A stretch of DNA of 64,000 nt from DATCBF01 sp964401995 (GCA_964401995.1 CAYOAP010000009.1:1-64000); one strand, 5' to 3'. Shown: positions 1 to 12,672, counted from the stretch's first letter. Translations and numbers: made by a program. The notes: generated by a model not told the origin, from the letters alone.

Positions 1-1495
<1,495 letters not shown>

Positions 1496-1517
1496 AGATC
1501 TATCCCTAGTTAGACAA

Positions 1518-1534
1518 ACTCAGATTGGCTGAGT
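1518..1534. promoter_or_regulatory. Inverted repeat upstream of clpC
   Basis: ACTCAG-ATTGG-CTGAGT, perfect 6-base arms with a 5-base centre, 23 bases upstream of the clpC TTG start. It could be an operator or a 5'-leader hairpin. Arm spacing and orientation differ from the HspR repeat (CTTGAGT-N7-ACTCAAG), so I do not assign a regulator. Confidence 0.35.
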
Positions 1535-1704
1535 AAGTAGCGGCAGACACCCATCGGTTATCGGAAGGCGCCCATGTGTTCATTAAACGATACCGAGAGC
1601 GCCCACCCGGCCTTTGGCCCCAAATATCCGCTAACAGCGGGATTTCAGGCGATTCCGAGCAAGATTTGGCGGCAGAAGGGGCCTTGCCGACTAGGATCGC
1701 CGCG

Positions 1705-3000
1705 ATGACAGAGGCTCAGCCAAGCGACCCGCTGGAGCAGTTCGCCCAGCTTCACGGCCTCAAGTACTCGACCTCGGCCTCGCTGCCGAACCAGGGAGGC
1801 ACGCTGGGCACGGGCGGCACGGTCGAGGATGGGGCCGTCGGCAAACTCCCCGGCGACCTCGACGCCACCCTCGCTCGCTACTCCTACGTCCACACCACCA
1901 CCGACGCCGACAATCACACCCACTCCGAGACCCGCCACTTCACCTTCGTCGTCACCGAGCTCCCCGAGAGCATCGGCTTCATCCCCTACCTCGGCTTCTC
2001 CGGGCCCTCGAGCCAGTTCAGCCCCTTCGCCGGCAGCAACGAGACCGAGGGCATCGACCTCGGCGAAGACAAGGCCCTCGACAGCTACAACGCCTGCGCC
2101 TACAAGGGCGCCAGCAAAAGCTGGCTGAAGCAGCTCTTCTCGCCCTCGCTGCTCGACTGGCTGGCACGCAGCGACGACGACTTCGGCTTCGAGCTGGCCA
2201 ACGGGGTCCTCTGCGTCGGCCACAGCAGCAGGCTGACCGACGCCAGCCAGCTGGAGGCGGTCTGGGAGGACGGCGGCCACCTGGCGGGCGCGATCCGCAA
2301 AGAGTGCATGGAGGAGGTCGAAAGCGGCGACGCCGCGGCCGACTCGGCAAAAGAAGTGGGCGCCGACGACCCCCGCATGGAGGCGGCGCTGGCGAAGGCC
2401 AAGGTGCCCTCGCCCTCATCGGTCGGCAGCGCCGCCGACGCCTTCGGCAGCGACCTCCTGCAGGCGCCGTCGACCTATCTCTCGGCGCTCGGGCGGGCGG
2501 TCCTGATCTGGCTGGTCATCAACCTCTTTGCCTCCGCCCTGACGATCAACGTCCTCGTCCAGGCCAACGACTCGGCGAAGACCGTGACGTACGTGATCGA
2601 GGCGGCGCTGCTGCTCCTGCTCTTCGCCTTCGGCCTGCGCCGCGTCGTCCGCGTCCGCTCGGACAAGTACGCGGTCGAGGCCTTCTACCGGGCCTACGCG
2701 GCCGACCGCAACCTCAAGCTCGAACCGCCGCTGCAGTTCGCCGCCACCCACGCCGAGGCGAAACTGCCCTTCAAGCCCGAGCGGGTGCTGAGCGGCAACC
2801 TTCCGGGCGGCCTCGAAGGCTCACTGGTCCTGACCGGCGACGGGTCCAAGCGCTCCGGGCGGATCGCGATGGTCGCCGGGCCGCGCGGGCCCTACGCCGA
2901 CGCCGAGCTCAAGGCCGAAGCCTCCGGCATCACCGCCAAGCTGCTCGACGGCTACGTCGAACGCCTCGAGGAGGCGGTCACCGCTCCGCAGAAAGCCTGA
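1705..3000 (+). CDS. Unknown protein with two transmembrane segments
   Basis: 431 residues from ATG 1705 (MTEAQPSDPL). The frame is open further upstream to 1576, but that extension has no sensible composition or ribosome site. Residues 1-260 are soluble and fairly acidic. Two hydrophobic helices follow (about 264-285 and 293-313), then a C-terminal soluble part. The family is not recognised. It faces away from clpC and ends against lysS, with a hairpin spanning both stop codons. The membrane anchor in the middle with soluble parts on both sides is all that can be said about its role. Confidence 0.75.
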   Translation: MTEAQPSDPLEQFAQLHGLKYSTSASLPNQGGTLGTGGTVEDGAVGKLPGDLDATLARYSYVHTTTDADNHTHSETRHFTFVVTELPESIGFIPYLGFSGPSSQFSPFAGSNETEGIDLGEDKALDSYNACAYKGASKSWLKQLFSPSLLDWLARSDDDFGFELANGVLCVGHSSRLTDASQLEAVWEDGGHLAGAIRKECMEEVESGDAAADSAKEVGADDPRMEAALAKAKVPSPSSVGSAADAFGSDLLQAPSTYLSALGRAVLIWLVINLFASALTINVLVQANDSAKTVTYVIEAALLLLLFAFGLRRVVRVRSDKYAVEAFYRAYAADRNLKLEPPLQFAATHAEAKLPFKPERVLSGNLPGGLEGSLVLTGDGSKRSGRIAMVAGPRGPYADAELKAEASGITAKLLDGYVERLEEAVTAPQKA

Positions 3001-3017
3001 GCGCCGCCGCGCTCAGG
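2996..3017. terminator. Hairpin spanning both stops of a convergent gene pair
   Basis: CCTGAGCGC / GCGCTCAGG, a perfect 9-bp stem with tetraloop CGCC. The plus-strand stop TGA (2998-3000) and the minus-strand stop (3013-3015) are paired with each other in the stem. There is no T-tract on either side, so intrinsic termination is uncertain. Confidence 0.5.
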
Positions 3018-4482
3018 TCCGCATCGCCGGGAACAGCACCACCTCGCGCAGCGAGTTCGCCCCGGTCAGCATCATCACCAGGCGGTCGATCCCGAGGCCG
3101 ACGCCGCCGGTCGGCGGCATCCCCTGCTCGAGCGCCTCGACGAAAGCCTCGTCGTAGGGCTGGGCCTCCTCGTCGCCGCGGTCGATCTCCGCCGCCTGCT
3201 GCTCGAAGCGGCGGCGCTGCTCGTCGGGGTCGTTGAGCTCGCTGAAGGAGTTGGCGATCTCGACCCCGCCGACGAAGGCCTCCCAACGCTCGACCAGGCC
3301 CTCCTCGGTCGGGTGGGCCTTGGCGAAGGGCGAGAGCTCGACCGGGTAGTCGAGGATGAAGGTTGGCTGGATCAGCCCCGGCTCGACCGCCTTCGAGAGC
3401 AGCCCGTCGACCAGCTTGCCCCAACCCTCTTTGGGGCTGGCCTCGCTGCCCATCGCCGTCGCCAGCGCCTCGCGGGTCGGGTGCTCGGCGATGTCGATCC
3501 CGGCCCGCTCTTTGATCGCCTCGCGCAGGGTGATCCGTTTCCAGGGCGGGGCGAAGTCGATCGTCTCCTCGCCACGGGCGACCTTGGTCGTGCCCAGCAC
3601 CCGCTCGACCGTCTCGGAGACCAGCAGCTCGATGTCATGCGCGGTCTTCTTGTAGTCGGCGTAGGCCTCGTACCACTCGAGCATCGTGAACTCGGGGTTG
3701 TGCTTGTGGGAGACCCCCTCGTTGCGGAAGTCCTTGCCGAGCTCGTAGACGCGGTCGATGCCGCCGACGACGAGGCGCTTGAGATAGAGCTCGGTGGCGA
3801 TCCGCAGGTAGAGGTCGCGGTCGAGCGCGTTGTGGTGGGTGGTGAAGGGGCGGGCCAGGGCGCCGCCATAAAGCGGCTGCAGGACCGGCGTCTCAACCTC
3901 GATGAAGCCGTGTTCGTCGAGCCAGCGGCGGACCTCGGTCACGGTCCGAGCGCGGAGGGTGAAGATGCGGCGGCTCTCCTCGTTGGCGATCAGGTCGAGC
4001 TCGCGACGGCGGTAACGAGTCTCGGTGTCCTCGAGGCCGTGGAACTTGTCGGGCGGCGGGCGCAGGCTCTTGGCGAGCAGGCGCCAGCGGTCGATCGCCA
4101 GCGAGAGCTCGCCGCCGCGGCGGGTCGCCAGCGCCGTGCCCTCGACGCCGACGATGTCGCCGAGGTCAAGGCCGACCAGCTGCTCGTAGGGCTCGGCGCC
4201 GAGCAGGTCCTCGCGGGCGTGCAGCTGGATCTGGCCGCTGCCGTCGCGGAGGTCGAGGAAGCAGGCCTTGCCGTGGCCGCGGCGGCTGACGAGGCGGCCG
4301 GCGACGCGGTGGCGCGACTCGGTCTCGACCCCGGGCGCCAGCCCCTCGTGGGCGGCTCGCACCTCGGCGATGTCCTCACGTTCGGAGAACTCGCGCGGGA
4401 AGGGGTCTATCCCCGCCTTGCGCAGGCGCTCCAGCTTGTCCCGGCGGTCGGCCAGGACATCGGAGATCTCGGGCTCGCTCAT
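3013..4482 (-). CDS. lysS: Lysyl-tRNA synthetase, class II
   Basis: Charges tRNA-Lys in the cytoplasm. 489 residues, the normal class II length. An N-terminal OB-fold anticodon-binding domain (about 60-140) is followed by the catalytic core, with motif 2 FRNEGVSHKHNPEFTMLEWY (about 250) and C-terminal motif 3 GLGIDRLVM followed by the usual LFPAMRT ending. Starts at ATG (MSEPEISD). It lies 20 bases downstream of greA on the same strand, so the two are probably co-transcribed. Confidence 0.97.
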   Translation of the reverse strand: MSEPEISDVLADRRDKLERLRKAGIDPFPREFSEREDIAEVRAAHEGLAPGVETESRHRVAGRLVSRRGHGKACFLDLRDGSGQIQLHAREDLLGAEPYEQLVGLDLGDIVGVEGTALATRRGGELSLAIDRWRLLAKSLRPPPDKFHGLEDTETRYRRRELDLIANEESRRIFTLRARTVTEVRRWLDEHGFIEVETPVLQPLYGGALARPFTTHHNALDRDLYLRIATELYLKRLVVGGIDRVYELGKDFRNEGVSHKHNPEFTMLEWYEAYADYKKTAHDIELLVSETVERVLGTTKVARGEETIDFAPPWKRITLREAIKERAGIDIAEHPTREALATAMGSEASPKEGWGKLVDGLLSKAVEPGLIQPTFILDYPVELSPFAKAHPTEEGLVERWEAFVGGVEIANSFSELNDPDEQRRRFEQQAAEIDRGDEEAQPYDEAFVEALEQGMPPTGGVGLGIDRLVMMLTGANSLREVVLFPAMRT

Positions 4483-4502
4483 CGCGCGAGCCTAGTCGAC
4501 AG

Positions 4503-4982
4503 CTAAGCGGTCTCGATCTTGGTGATTTTGAATTTCTTCTTCGGCCCGCGCGGGACCTCGACCGTGACCACGTCGTTGCGTTTGCGCCCGACCAGGGCTT
4601 TGCCGATCGGCGATTCGTTGGAAAGTTTGTGATCGAGCGGGTTGGCCTCGGTCGAGCCGACGATCTGAAATTTCTGCGAGTCGCCGGTCTTCTGGTCTTT
4701 GACGTGGACGATCGAGCCGAACTTGACCTCGTCGGTGCCGAGCGCGGTCTCGTCGATCACGGTCGAGCGGCGCAGCCGTTCCTCGAGTTGCGCGATCCGG
4801 CCCTCAAGCAGCGCCTGCTCGTTCTTGGCGTCGTCGTACTCGGCGTTCTCGGAGATGTCGCCAAACTCGCGCGCCTCCTTGATCCGGGCCGCCACCTCAC
4901 GGCGTTTCGTGGTGGAGAGGTGCTCGATCTCTGCCTTCAGTTTCTCGAGACCTTCTGGGGTTATGACGGCCTGGCGACTCAC
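4503..4982 (-). CDS. greA: Transcription elongation factor GreA
   Basis: Rescues backtracked RNA polymerase by stimulating transcript cleavage through the secondary channel. 159 residues from GTG 4980-4982, with GAGG nine bases upstream. This matches the family length of about 158 and removes a non-homologous 30-residue upstream extension. The N-terminal coiled coil carries the acidic tip (EFGDISENAEYDDAK, about 35-50). The C-terminal FKBP-like domain has the conserved NPL(D)HKLSNESPIGKALVG segment. It precedes lysS. Confidence 0.95.
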   Translation of the reverse strand: MSRQAVITPEGLEKLKAEIEHLSTTKRREVAARIKEAREFGDISENAEYDDAKNEQALLEGRIAQLEERLRRSTVIDETALGTDEVKFGSIVHVKDQKTGDSQKFQIVGSTEANPLDHKLSNESPIGKALVGRKRNDVVTVEVPRGPKKKFKITKIETA

Positions 4983-5129
4983 TTGTCCATCCTCGCTTTG
5001 CTTGCAGATAGAGTCGGGAATTAGCTCCCAGACCCAAAAACGCCCGGGTGCAGCGGCTTTCGCCTTCCACACCAGGGCACGGAGTCGCGGGATTATAGCG
5101 AGGGGTGAACCCCGGCAATCAGGGGGCTT

Positions 5130-6125
5130 CTAAGCAATCGCGGCAGGCGTGGCCAGCGCCTGCACCAGCTCCCGGGCGCGGGCCAGGTCGGCCCGGCGCT
5201 GGAGCTCGTCGGCAAGCGGCTCGGGAGCGTCGAGAGAAGTGAGGTACCAGGGGTAGAACTTGCGCAGGTAGCGGGTCGCCCGCTCGGCGCCCAGATGCTC
5301 CTCGGCCCGGTCCATCACCCAGAGCAGCTCGGCGGCGACCTCCTCCGGCGCGGGCGGCTCGGCGCGGCGCCCGGTCAGTTCCTCGAAGACCCAGGGGTTG
5401 CCGAGCGAGCCGCGGGCGATCATCACCGCGTCGGCGCCGGACTCCTCGTAGGCAGCGCGGGCGGCCTCGGCGCTGCTGAGGCCGCCGGAGACGATCACGG
5501 GGATCTCGATCGCTTCGACCAGCTCGCGGGTGAGGGCGTAGTCGGGACTGCCCTTATGGCCGACCTTGGCGGCCCGCGGGTGAAAGCCGATCGCCGCCAC
5601 CCCGCCCTCGGCGGCCAGGCGCAGGGCCAGCTCGAAGCCGGAACGGTCGCCCGCCTCGATGCCCGAGCGCAGCTTGACCGTGACCGGCAGGCCGCTGCCC
5701 TCGACCGCGCCCCGGGCCAGCGCCAGCGCCAGCTCAGGATCGCGCAGCAGCTCGGCCCCGGCCCCGGTGCGGCGGACCTTGCGGACCGGGCAGCCCATGT
5801 TGATGTCGATCAGGTCGGCGCCGGCTTCGGCGGCGATTGCCGCCCCCGAGCGCATCACCTCGGCGTCATGGCCGAAGAGCTGGATCGAGACCGGGTGCTC
5901 GTCGGGGTGGATCCGCATCAGCTCGCGCAGAGTGCGCTCGTTGCGGTGGTGCAGGCCGAAGCTGGAGACCATCTCGGAGACGGCGAGCCCGGCGCCGTGG
6001 CGTTTGGCCTGCAGGCGCACGAACCAGTTGCCGATCCCCGCCAGCGGGGCGAGCAGGACGCGGTTGGAGATCTCGACGTCGCCGATCCGGAACGGATCAG
6101 TCAGCTGTGGGCGTGTTGCGGTCAT
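5130..6125 (-). CDS. dusB: tRNA-dihydrouridine synthase (DusB-type)
   Basis: FMN enzyme that reduces uridine to dihydrouridine in tRNA. 331 residues forming a TIM barrel with LAPLAGIGN near the N-terminus, the Dus signature around the active cysteine DINMGCPVRKV (about 108-118), and FMN phosphate-binding SGGLSS and MIARGSLGNPW. Its start overlaps the end of coaX by 29 bases, which suggests translational coupling. An internal start is possible but no better one is visible. Confidence 0.93.
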   Translation of the reverse strand: MTATRPQLTDPFRIGDVEISNRVLLAPLAGIGNWFVRLQAKRHGAGLAVSEMVSSFGLHHRNERTLRELMRIHPDEHPVSIQLFGHDAEVMRSGAAIAAEAGADLIDINMGCPVRKVRRTGAGAELLRDPELALALARGAVEGSGLPVTVKLRSGIEAGDRSGFELALRLAAEGGVAAIGFHPRAAKVGHKGSPDYALTRELVEAIEIPVIVSGGLSSAEAARAAYEESGADAVMIARGSLGNPWVFEELTGRRAEPPAPEEVAAELLWVMDRAEEHLGAERATRYLRKFYPWYLTSLDAPEPLADELQRRADLARARELVQALATPAAIA

Positions 6126-6870
6126 AGATCAGGCGCAGCCCCTTCAGGGTAAGCAGGTCGTCGACCTCCTCGATCGTCTCGGTGAAGGGGACGATCGCCG
6201 CGGCGAGGCCGCCGGTGGCGAGGAAGCGGGCGTCCTCCAGCTCGGCCTCGATCCGCCGGGCGACGCCATCGATCAGGCCGGCGAAGCCGAAGATGACGCC
6301 AGACTGGATCGCGGTCCGGCTGGAGCGGCCGATCGCCGTCTCCGGCGCGGCCAGGTCGATGCGGGGGATGCGGGCCGCGCGTTCGACCAGGGCGGTGAGC
6401 GAGACCTCGATGCCGGGGGCGATCGCCCCGCCCAGGTATTCGCCCTCGGAGGAGACCGCGTCGAAGTTGATCCCGGTGCCGAAGTCGACGACGACGCAGG
6501 CGTCGCCGATCCGGTCGTAGGCGGCGACAGCGTTGACGAGGCGGTCGGCGCCCACCTCAAGCGGGTTGTCGATCCGGATCGGCATCCCGGTCTTGACCCC
6601 GGGCCCGACCAGCAGGCAGTCGGCGTCGAGGTAGCGGCCGGTCAGCTGCTCGTACTCGTTGCCAAGCGGCGGCACCACCGAGGAGACGCAGACCGCCGAG
6701 AGGTCGGCGAGCTTCATCTCGCGCAGGTTGAGCAGGCCGCCAATCCGCTCCGCCAGCTCGTCGCCGGTGGCGCCGGCGCGGGTCTGGAAGCGCCAGTGCT
6801 CGACCAGGCTCTCGCCATCGAAGGCGCCGAGGTGGGTCTGGGTGTTGCCTACGTCTACCGCGAGCAGCAT
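6097..6870 (-). CDS. coaX: Type III pantothenate kinase
   Basis: First step of coenzyme A synthesis. 257 residues from ATG 6868-6870. The first residues, MLLAVDVGNTQTHLGAF, are the ASKHA phosphate-1 motif expected at the N-terminus, so the open extension upstream is discarded. Further marks are DFGTGINFD (phosphate-2 region), the GGAIAPGI loop and the adenosine-site ATGGLA. Type III enzymes are not feedback-inhibited by CoA (family knowledge). It overlaps dusB and diverges from the GST-like gene. Confidence 0.95.
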   Translation of the reverse strand: MLLAVDVGNTQTHLGAFDGESLVEHWRFQTRAGATGDELAERIGGLLNLREMKLADLSAVCVSSVVPPLGNEYEQLTGRYLDADCLLVGPGVKTGMPIRIDNPLEVGADRLVNAVAAYDRIGDACVVVDFGTGINFDAVSSEGEYLGGAIAPGIEVSLTALVERAARIPRIDLAAPETAIGRSSRTAIQSGVIFGFAGLIDGVARRIEAELEDARFLATGGLAAAIVPFTETIEEVDDLLTLKGLRLIYDRNTPTAD

Positions 6871-6940
6871 CGCCGCGATTATCACTGGAATGGACGGGGA
6901 CTGGCCAGCCGGGGGCAAGTACGCATAGGATCGGGCGGCA

Positions 6941-7696
6941 ATGAGCGCCCGTCTCTTCGTCATCCCCGCCTCGCACCCGAGCATCACCTCGGCGCTGATG
7001 CTCGAGTACAAGGGCATCGCCTACAAGCGGACCGACCTGCTGCCGGTGATCTCCAAGGGCGCGCTGCGCGCCCTTGGCTTTCCCCGCAACACGGTGCCGG
7101 CGCTGAAACTTGACGGCGCCCGGGTGCAGGGCACGCGGGAGATCGCCCGCGAGCTGGAGCGGATCCAGCCCGAGCCGCCGCTCTTCCCCGCCGACCCCGA
7201 GAAACGGGTCGCGGTCGAGGAGGCCGAGCGCTTTGGCGACGAGGAGCTGCAGCACCCGATCCGCCAGCTCTTGTGGTGGGCGATCAAGCAGGACAAGGCG
7301 CCGCTGCGCAGCTACTCCGAAGGCGCCAAGCTGGGTGTGCCGCTCTCGCTGGCGATGAAAACCGCCGCCCCGGTCGTCGCCCTCTCGGCCCGCTTCAACG
7401 AGGCCAGCGACGACAACGTCCGCCGCGACCTGGCGGCGCTGCCGGGCCTGCTGCAGAAGGTCGATGACTGGATCGCCGCCGGGGTGCTGAACGGCGACCA
7501 GCTCAACGCCGCCGACTTCCAGATCGCCCCCAGCATCGGGCTGGCCCTGACCCTCGAGGACCTGCGGCCGGCGATCGAGTCGCGGCCGGCCGGCGCGCTG
7601 GCCAAGCGCGTCGTCCCGGACTACCCCGGCAAGACGCCGCCGATCTTCCCCACCGCCTGGCTCGAGCCGCTGCGCCAGACGGCGTCGCCGGCCTAG
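6941..7696 (+). CDS. Glutathione S-transferase-like protein
   Basis: 251 residues with a thioredoxin-fold N-terminal domain (about 3-80), the cis-proline loop in NTVPALKLDG, and GTREIARELE at the position where GSTs bind the gamma-glutamyl group. A helical C-terminal domain follows (about 90-240). Actinobacteria usually lack glutathione, so the true thiol substrate is uncertain; a detoxification role is inferred. Its stop overlaps the folK stop by four bases (CTAG, 7693-7696). Confidence 0.75.
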   Translation: MSARLFVIPASHPSITSALMLEYKGIAYKRTDLLPVISKGALRALGFPRNTVPALKLDGARVQGTREIARELERIQPEPPLFPADPEKRVAVEEAERFGDEELQHPIRQLLWWAIKQDKAPLRSYSEGAKLGVPLSLAMKTAAPVVALSARFNEASDDNVRRDLAALPGLLQKVDDWIAAGVLNGDQLNAADFQIAPSIGLALTLEDLRPAIESRPAGALAKRVVPDYPGKTPPIFPTAWLEPLRQTASPA

Positions 7697-8184
7697 AGGC
7701 CGCCGACCCGCTGCGCTCGCTGTCCCGGCCCCAGGGCGACCATCGCCTCGGCGAGACGCGTCCCATCTGGCAGCGCCAACTCGGGGTCGAGCTCCAGCAG
7801 CGGCGCGAGCACGAAGCGGCGGCTCGTCACCTCGCGATGCGGCAGGGTGAGGCGATCGGTCTCCAGCTCCAGGTCGCCGAGCAGCAAGAGGTCGACGTCG
7901 AGCGGGCGGGGGCTGTGGCGGGGGGCGTCGAGGGCGCGGCCGCGCTCGGCCTCGACCGCCTTGCAGACGTCGAGCAGGGCCTCGGGCTCAAGCTCGGTGC
8001 GGATGCGGATCGCGGCGTTGAGGAAGTCAGCCTGGTCGAGCACCTCGCCAACCGGCTCGGTCTCGTAGGCGGAGGAGACGGCCTCGACCTCCACCCCGCG
8101 GTCGCCGAGCAGCTCAATCGCCGCCCGCAGATGGCCCTCGCGGTCGCCGACGTTGGAGCCGAGGCCGAGGTAGCCGGTGCGCAT
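7693..8184 (-). CDS. folK: 6-hydroxymethyl-7,8-dihydropterin pyrophosphokinase
   Basis: Activates hydroxymethyl-dihydropterin with ATP for folate synthesis. 163 residues with GLGSNVGDREGHLRAAI at the start, the ETEPVG loop, and the catalytic signature RPLDVDLLLLGD (about 92-103). Its start abuts the folB stop (8185) with no gap. It is the last gene of the folate run and ends against the GST-like gene. Confidence 0.95.
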   Translation of the reverse strand: MRTGYLGLGSNVGDREGHLRAAIELLGDRGVEVEAVSSAYETEPVGEVLDQADFLNAAIRIRTELEPEALLDVCKAVEAERGRALDAPRHSPRPLDVDLLLLGDLELETDRLTLPHREVTSRRFVLAPLLELDPELALPDGTRLAEAMVALGPGQRAQRVGGL

Positions 8185-8604
8185 CTACTCGGCAGCGTCG
8201 CCGCTGCCGTCGTCGATCGCCCGCTCGTGGGTCACCTCGACGGCGACCTCCTGGATCGCCAGCGGCAACGGCGGCTCGGGCTTGGCAGCGCGGACCCGGA
8301 CCGAGTCGCAGCCGTAGCGCTCCATCAGCCGCTCGCCGACGATCTGGGCCAGCCGCTCCAGGGTCTTGTAGCTGCGCTCGGTGGCGGCGAGGGCGACGAT
8401 GTCGCAGACCTGGGCGTAGTCGACCGTGTCCTCAAGCCGGTCGGTGAGGACCGCGTCGCAGTCGGGGACGTCGAAGGAGACGTCGAATTCAAGCCGCTGG
8501 CCCACCTCCTGCTCGGCGTCGCTGACGCCGTGGTGGGTGTAGATCGAGAGGCCGCGCAGCTCGACCTCGACGCTCGACTCGATCCCGTTTCCGTGAGCCT
8601 CCAC
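8185..8604 (-). CDS. folB: Dihydroneopterin aldolase
   Basis: Converts dihydroneopterin to 6-hydroxymethyl-dihydropterin. 139 residues, with the family start LRGLSIYTHHGVSDAEQEVGQ, then DTVDYAQVCD and TLERLAQIVGERL. The C-terminal 15 residues are an acidic tail beyond the usual fold. It lies directly upstream of folK in the folP-EAL-folB-folK run. Confidence 0.94.
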   Translation of the reverse strand: MEAHGNGIESSVEVELRGLSIYTHHGVSDAEQEVGQRLEFDVSFDVPDCDAVLTDRLEDTVDYAQVCDIVALAATERSYKTLERLAQIVGERLMERYGCDSVRVRAAKPEPPLPLAIQEVAVEVTHERAIDDGSGDAAE

Positions 8605-8642
8605 AGCCGCAACCTACTGCGTCACCGGCGTTGCAGGCGCGC

Positions 8643-9884
8643 TCACGAGGCCGCGGCAACCCGCTTCATCATCGCCCGCGCCGCTTCGACGACCAGATCG
8701 CGGTCGTAGCTGAGGGCGAAGTCGAAGCGTCGCTCCATATCCGCTCCGCCGTCGCCCAGGTCGCGAGCGACAAAGGCCGCCGCGAAGTGCGGGGCGATCA
8801 CGGTCACATCCCACTCGCCGCGCAGCGGCTCCGCCTCCTCCAGCGAGACCCCGCGCACGCCGGGCGCGGGCTCAGCCGTGAGACCCACTCCCAGCGCTCC
8901 AACCAGGGCGGCGTCCCCGGCGAGGGATGAGTAGCGGGCGGCAGTCTGGGGCGTGAAGTACTCGGCTGACTGAAAGGTGCTGAGGATCACCGCCGCGCCG
9001 CCCTGGTTGGCGGTCTGGGCCTCGATCGAGCGGCTCAGCTCCAGCAGCAGCCACTTCGCCCCGCGGCGCAGCGGCCGCTGGCCGGCGACGATCTCAAACG
9101 GAGTTGCCTCGCTGGCGAACGGCTCGCGCCGGGGGAGCGCCGGGCCTGCCCCGTCCCCGCGCTCTGACGGCAGTGGCCCCGGCCGGCCGAAAAGCCAGCC
9201 CTGCCCATACTCGGCGCCAAGCGCCAGCGCCCGACGGATGTGGCTCTCGGTTTCAATCCCCTCAGCCACCAGGAGGGCGCCGCCGCGCTCGACCTCGGCG
9301 TTGACCGCGTGGACGATTTCAGCGGTGTCGCGGGAGAGCCGCCCCTGGATCAAGCTGAGATCGAGCTTGATCACCTCCGGCGCGAGAAACGGCATCAGCG
9401 CCAGCGAACGCGGGTCGGCGCCGACATCGTCGAGGGCGACGCCGATGCCGAGGCTGCGCAGCCGGTTCACCTGCTGGAGCAGCTCGGTCGGGCGATCACT
9501 GAGGTCGCGCTCGGTGAACTCGACAAAGACGTTGAGGCGCTCGACCGCGTCTTCGAGCAGAGGGCGGATCTGGGGCGGCGGCTCAGTGCCCAGGGTGGCT
9601 GGCTCAAGGTTGACGAAGATCGCCTCGTCGCTTCGCAGCCCGGCATCGAGAGCGCCCTGCAGTGCCGCCCGGCGGCACTCCCAGTCGAGTTCGGTCGTCA
9701 GCCCCTCCTCGCCGGCAAGGGCGAAAAGGGCGGCGGGAGACTCAAGTGAAGACCCAGACGGCCCCCGGGCCAGAGCCTCATAGCCAACCGGGCGGCGATC
9801 GCTGAGGCGCACGATCGGCTGGTAGACGGAGTGCACGTCACCGCCGACGATCAGATCCGCAAGCTTCGAAGCGACCTGGCTCAC
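8643..9884 (-). CDS. EAL-domain c-di-GMP phosphodiesterase with C-terminal DICT-like domain
   Basis: 413 residues. Residues 10-245 form an EAL domain that retains the residues needed for c-di-GMP hydrolysis: EALAR 36-40, Asn92, Glu122, Asp152-Asp153, Lys173 and Glu208, ending QGWLFGRP. The loop after the aspartate pair reads GADPRS where active enzymes usually have GTGYSS, so activity may be altered. Residues about 260-400 resemble a DICT sensory domain (weaker call). The GTG start overlaps the folP stop by four bases, so it is embedded in the folate operon. No GGDEF protein is visible in the window. Confidence 0.85.
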   Translation of the reverse strand: MSQVASKLADLIVGGDVHSVYQPIVRLSDRRPVGYEALARGPSGSSLESPAALFALAGEEGLTTELDWECRRAALQGALDAGLRSDEAIFVNLEPATLGTEPPPQIRPLLEDAVERLNVFVEFTERDLSDRPTELLQQVNRLRSLGIGVALDDVGADPRSLALMPFLAPEVIKLDLSLIQGRLSRDTAEIVHAVNAEVERGGALLVAEGIETESHIRRALALGAEYGQGWLFGRPGPLPSERGDGAGPALPRREPFASEATPFEIVAGQRPLRRGAKWLLLELSRSIEAQTANQGGAAVILSTFQSAEYFTPQTAARYSSLAGDAALVGALGVGLTAEPAPGVRGVSLEEAEPLRGEWDVTVIAPHFAAAFVARDLGDGGADMERRFDFALSYDRDLVVEAARAMMKRVAAAS

Positions 9885-10675
9885 TGGCTCGGGCCCCCGA
9901 GGATCGCGCCCGCAACCTTGAGGGCCTGGGCGGCCTCGGCGACATCGTGCACCCGCAGAATCTCGGCGCCCGCGGCTGCCGCCAGGACCGAAGAGGCAAT
10001 CGTGCCACCGAGGCGATCGCCGGCCTCAGAGCCGTCGATCTTGCCGATAAAGCTCTTGCGCGAAGTGCCGACGAGCAGGGGACGCCCCAGCTCAGCCAGC
10101 TCCGGCAGACGCCGCAGCAACTCCATGTTGTGCTCCAGGGTCTTGCCGAACCCAATCCCCGGGTCAAGCCAGATCAGCTCCTCCTCCACCCCCGCCGCAA
10201 CCGCCGCTTCCGTCCGCTCCGCCAGAAAGGCCTTGACGTCATCAACAACGTCGTCGTAAGCGGGGCTGGCCTGCATCGTCCTCGGAGTTCCCTGCATATG
10301 CATGAGGACTAGACCTACCCGCCGCTCGCCGCAAAGAACCCCAATCTCGGGATCTCCCCGCAAGGCAGTCACGTCATTGACGATCGAAGCCCCGGCATCG
10401 AGCGCCGCCTCAGCGACCGCCAGCTTCGAGGTGTCGATCGAGATCTCAACCCCAATCCCAGCCAAACCTTCGATCACAGGCCGAGTCCGCGCCACCTCCT
10501 CATCGACACTCACCTCCGCAGCGCCCGGCCGTGTCGATTCCCCCCCAACATCCAGAATCTCCGCCCCATCCCGCGCCAGCTCATGCCCGTGCGCGATGGC
10601 TGCCTCCGCATCGAGGTACAGGCCCCCGTCCGAAAACGAGTCGGGGGTGACGTTGACCACCCCCATCAATTTCAC
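9881..10675 (-). CDS. folP: Dihydropteroate synthase
   Basis: Joins hydroxymethyl-dihydropterin pyrophosphate to p-aminobenzoate; the sulfonamide target. 264 residues in a TIM barrel. It starts MGVVNVTPDSFSDGG, followed by DVGGESTRPGA, the pterin-site IVNDVTAL, LDPGIGFGKT and GTSRKSF. It lies nine bases after ftsH and is coupled to the EAL gene by a GTGA overlap. folE, often found between ftsH and folP in actinobacteria, is not here. Confidence 0.97.
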   Translation of the reverse strand: MKLMGVVNVTPDSFSDGGLYLDAEAAIAHGHELARDGAEILDVGGESTRPGAAEVSVDEEVARTRPVIEGLAGIGVEISIDTSKLAVAEAALDAGASIVNDVTALRGDPEIGVLCGERRVGLVLMHMQGTPRTMQASPAYDDVVDDVKAFLAERTEAAVAAGVEEELIWLDPGIGFGKTLEHNMELLRRLPELAELGRPLLVGTSRKSFIGKIDGSEAGDRLGGTIASSVLAAAAGAEILRVHDVAEAAQALKVAGAILGGPSQ

Positions 10676-10684
10676 GGCGGGCCC

Positions 10685-12637
<1,953 letters not shown>

Positions 12638-12672
12638 AGGGAAAATTCAGCGTACCAGGGCAGTTTTGCGCC

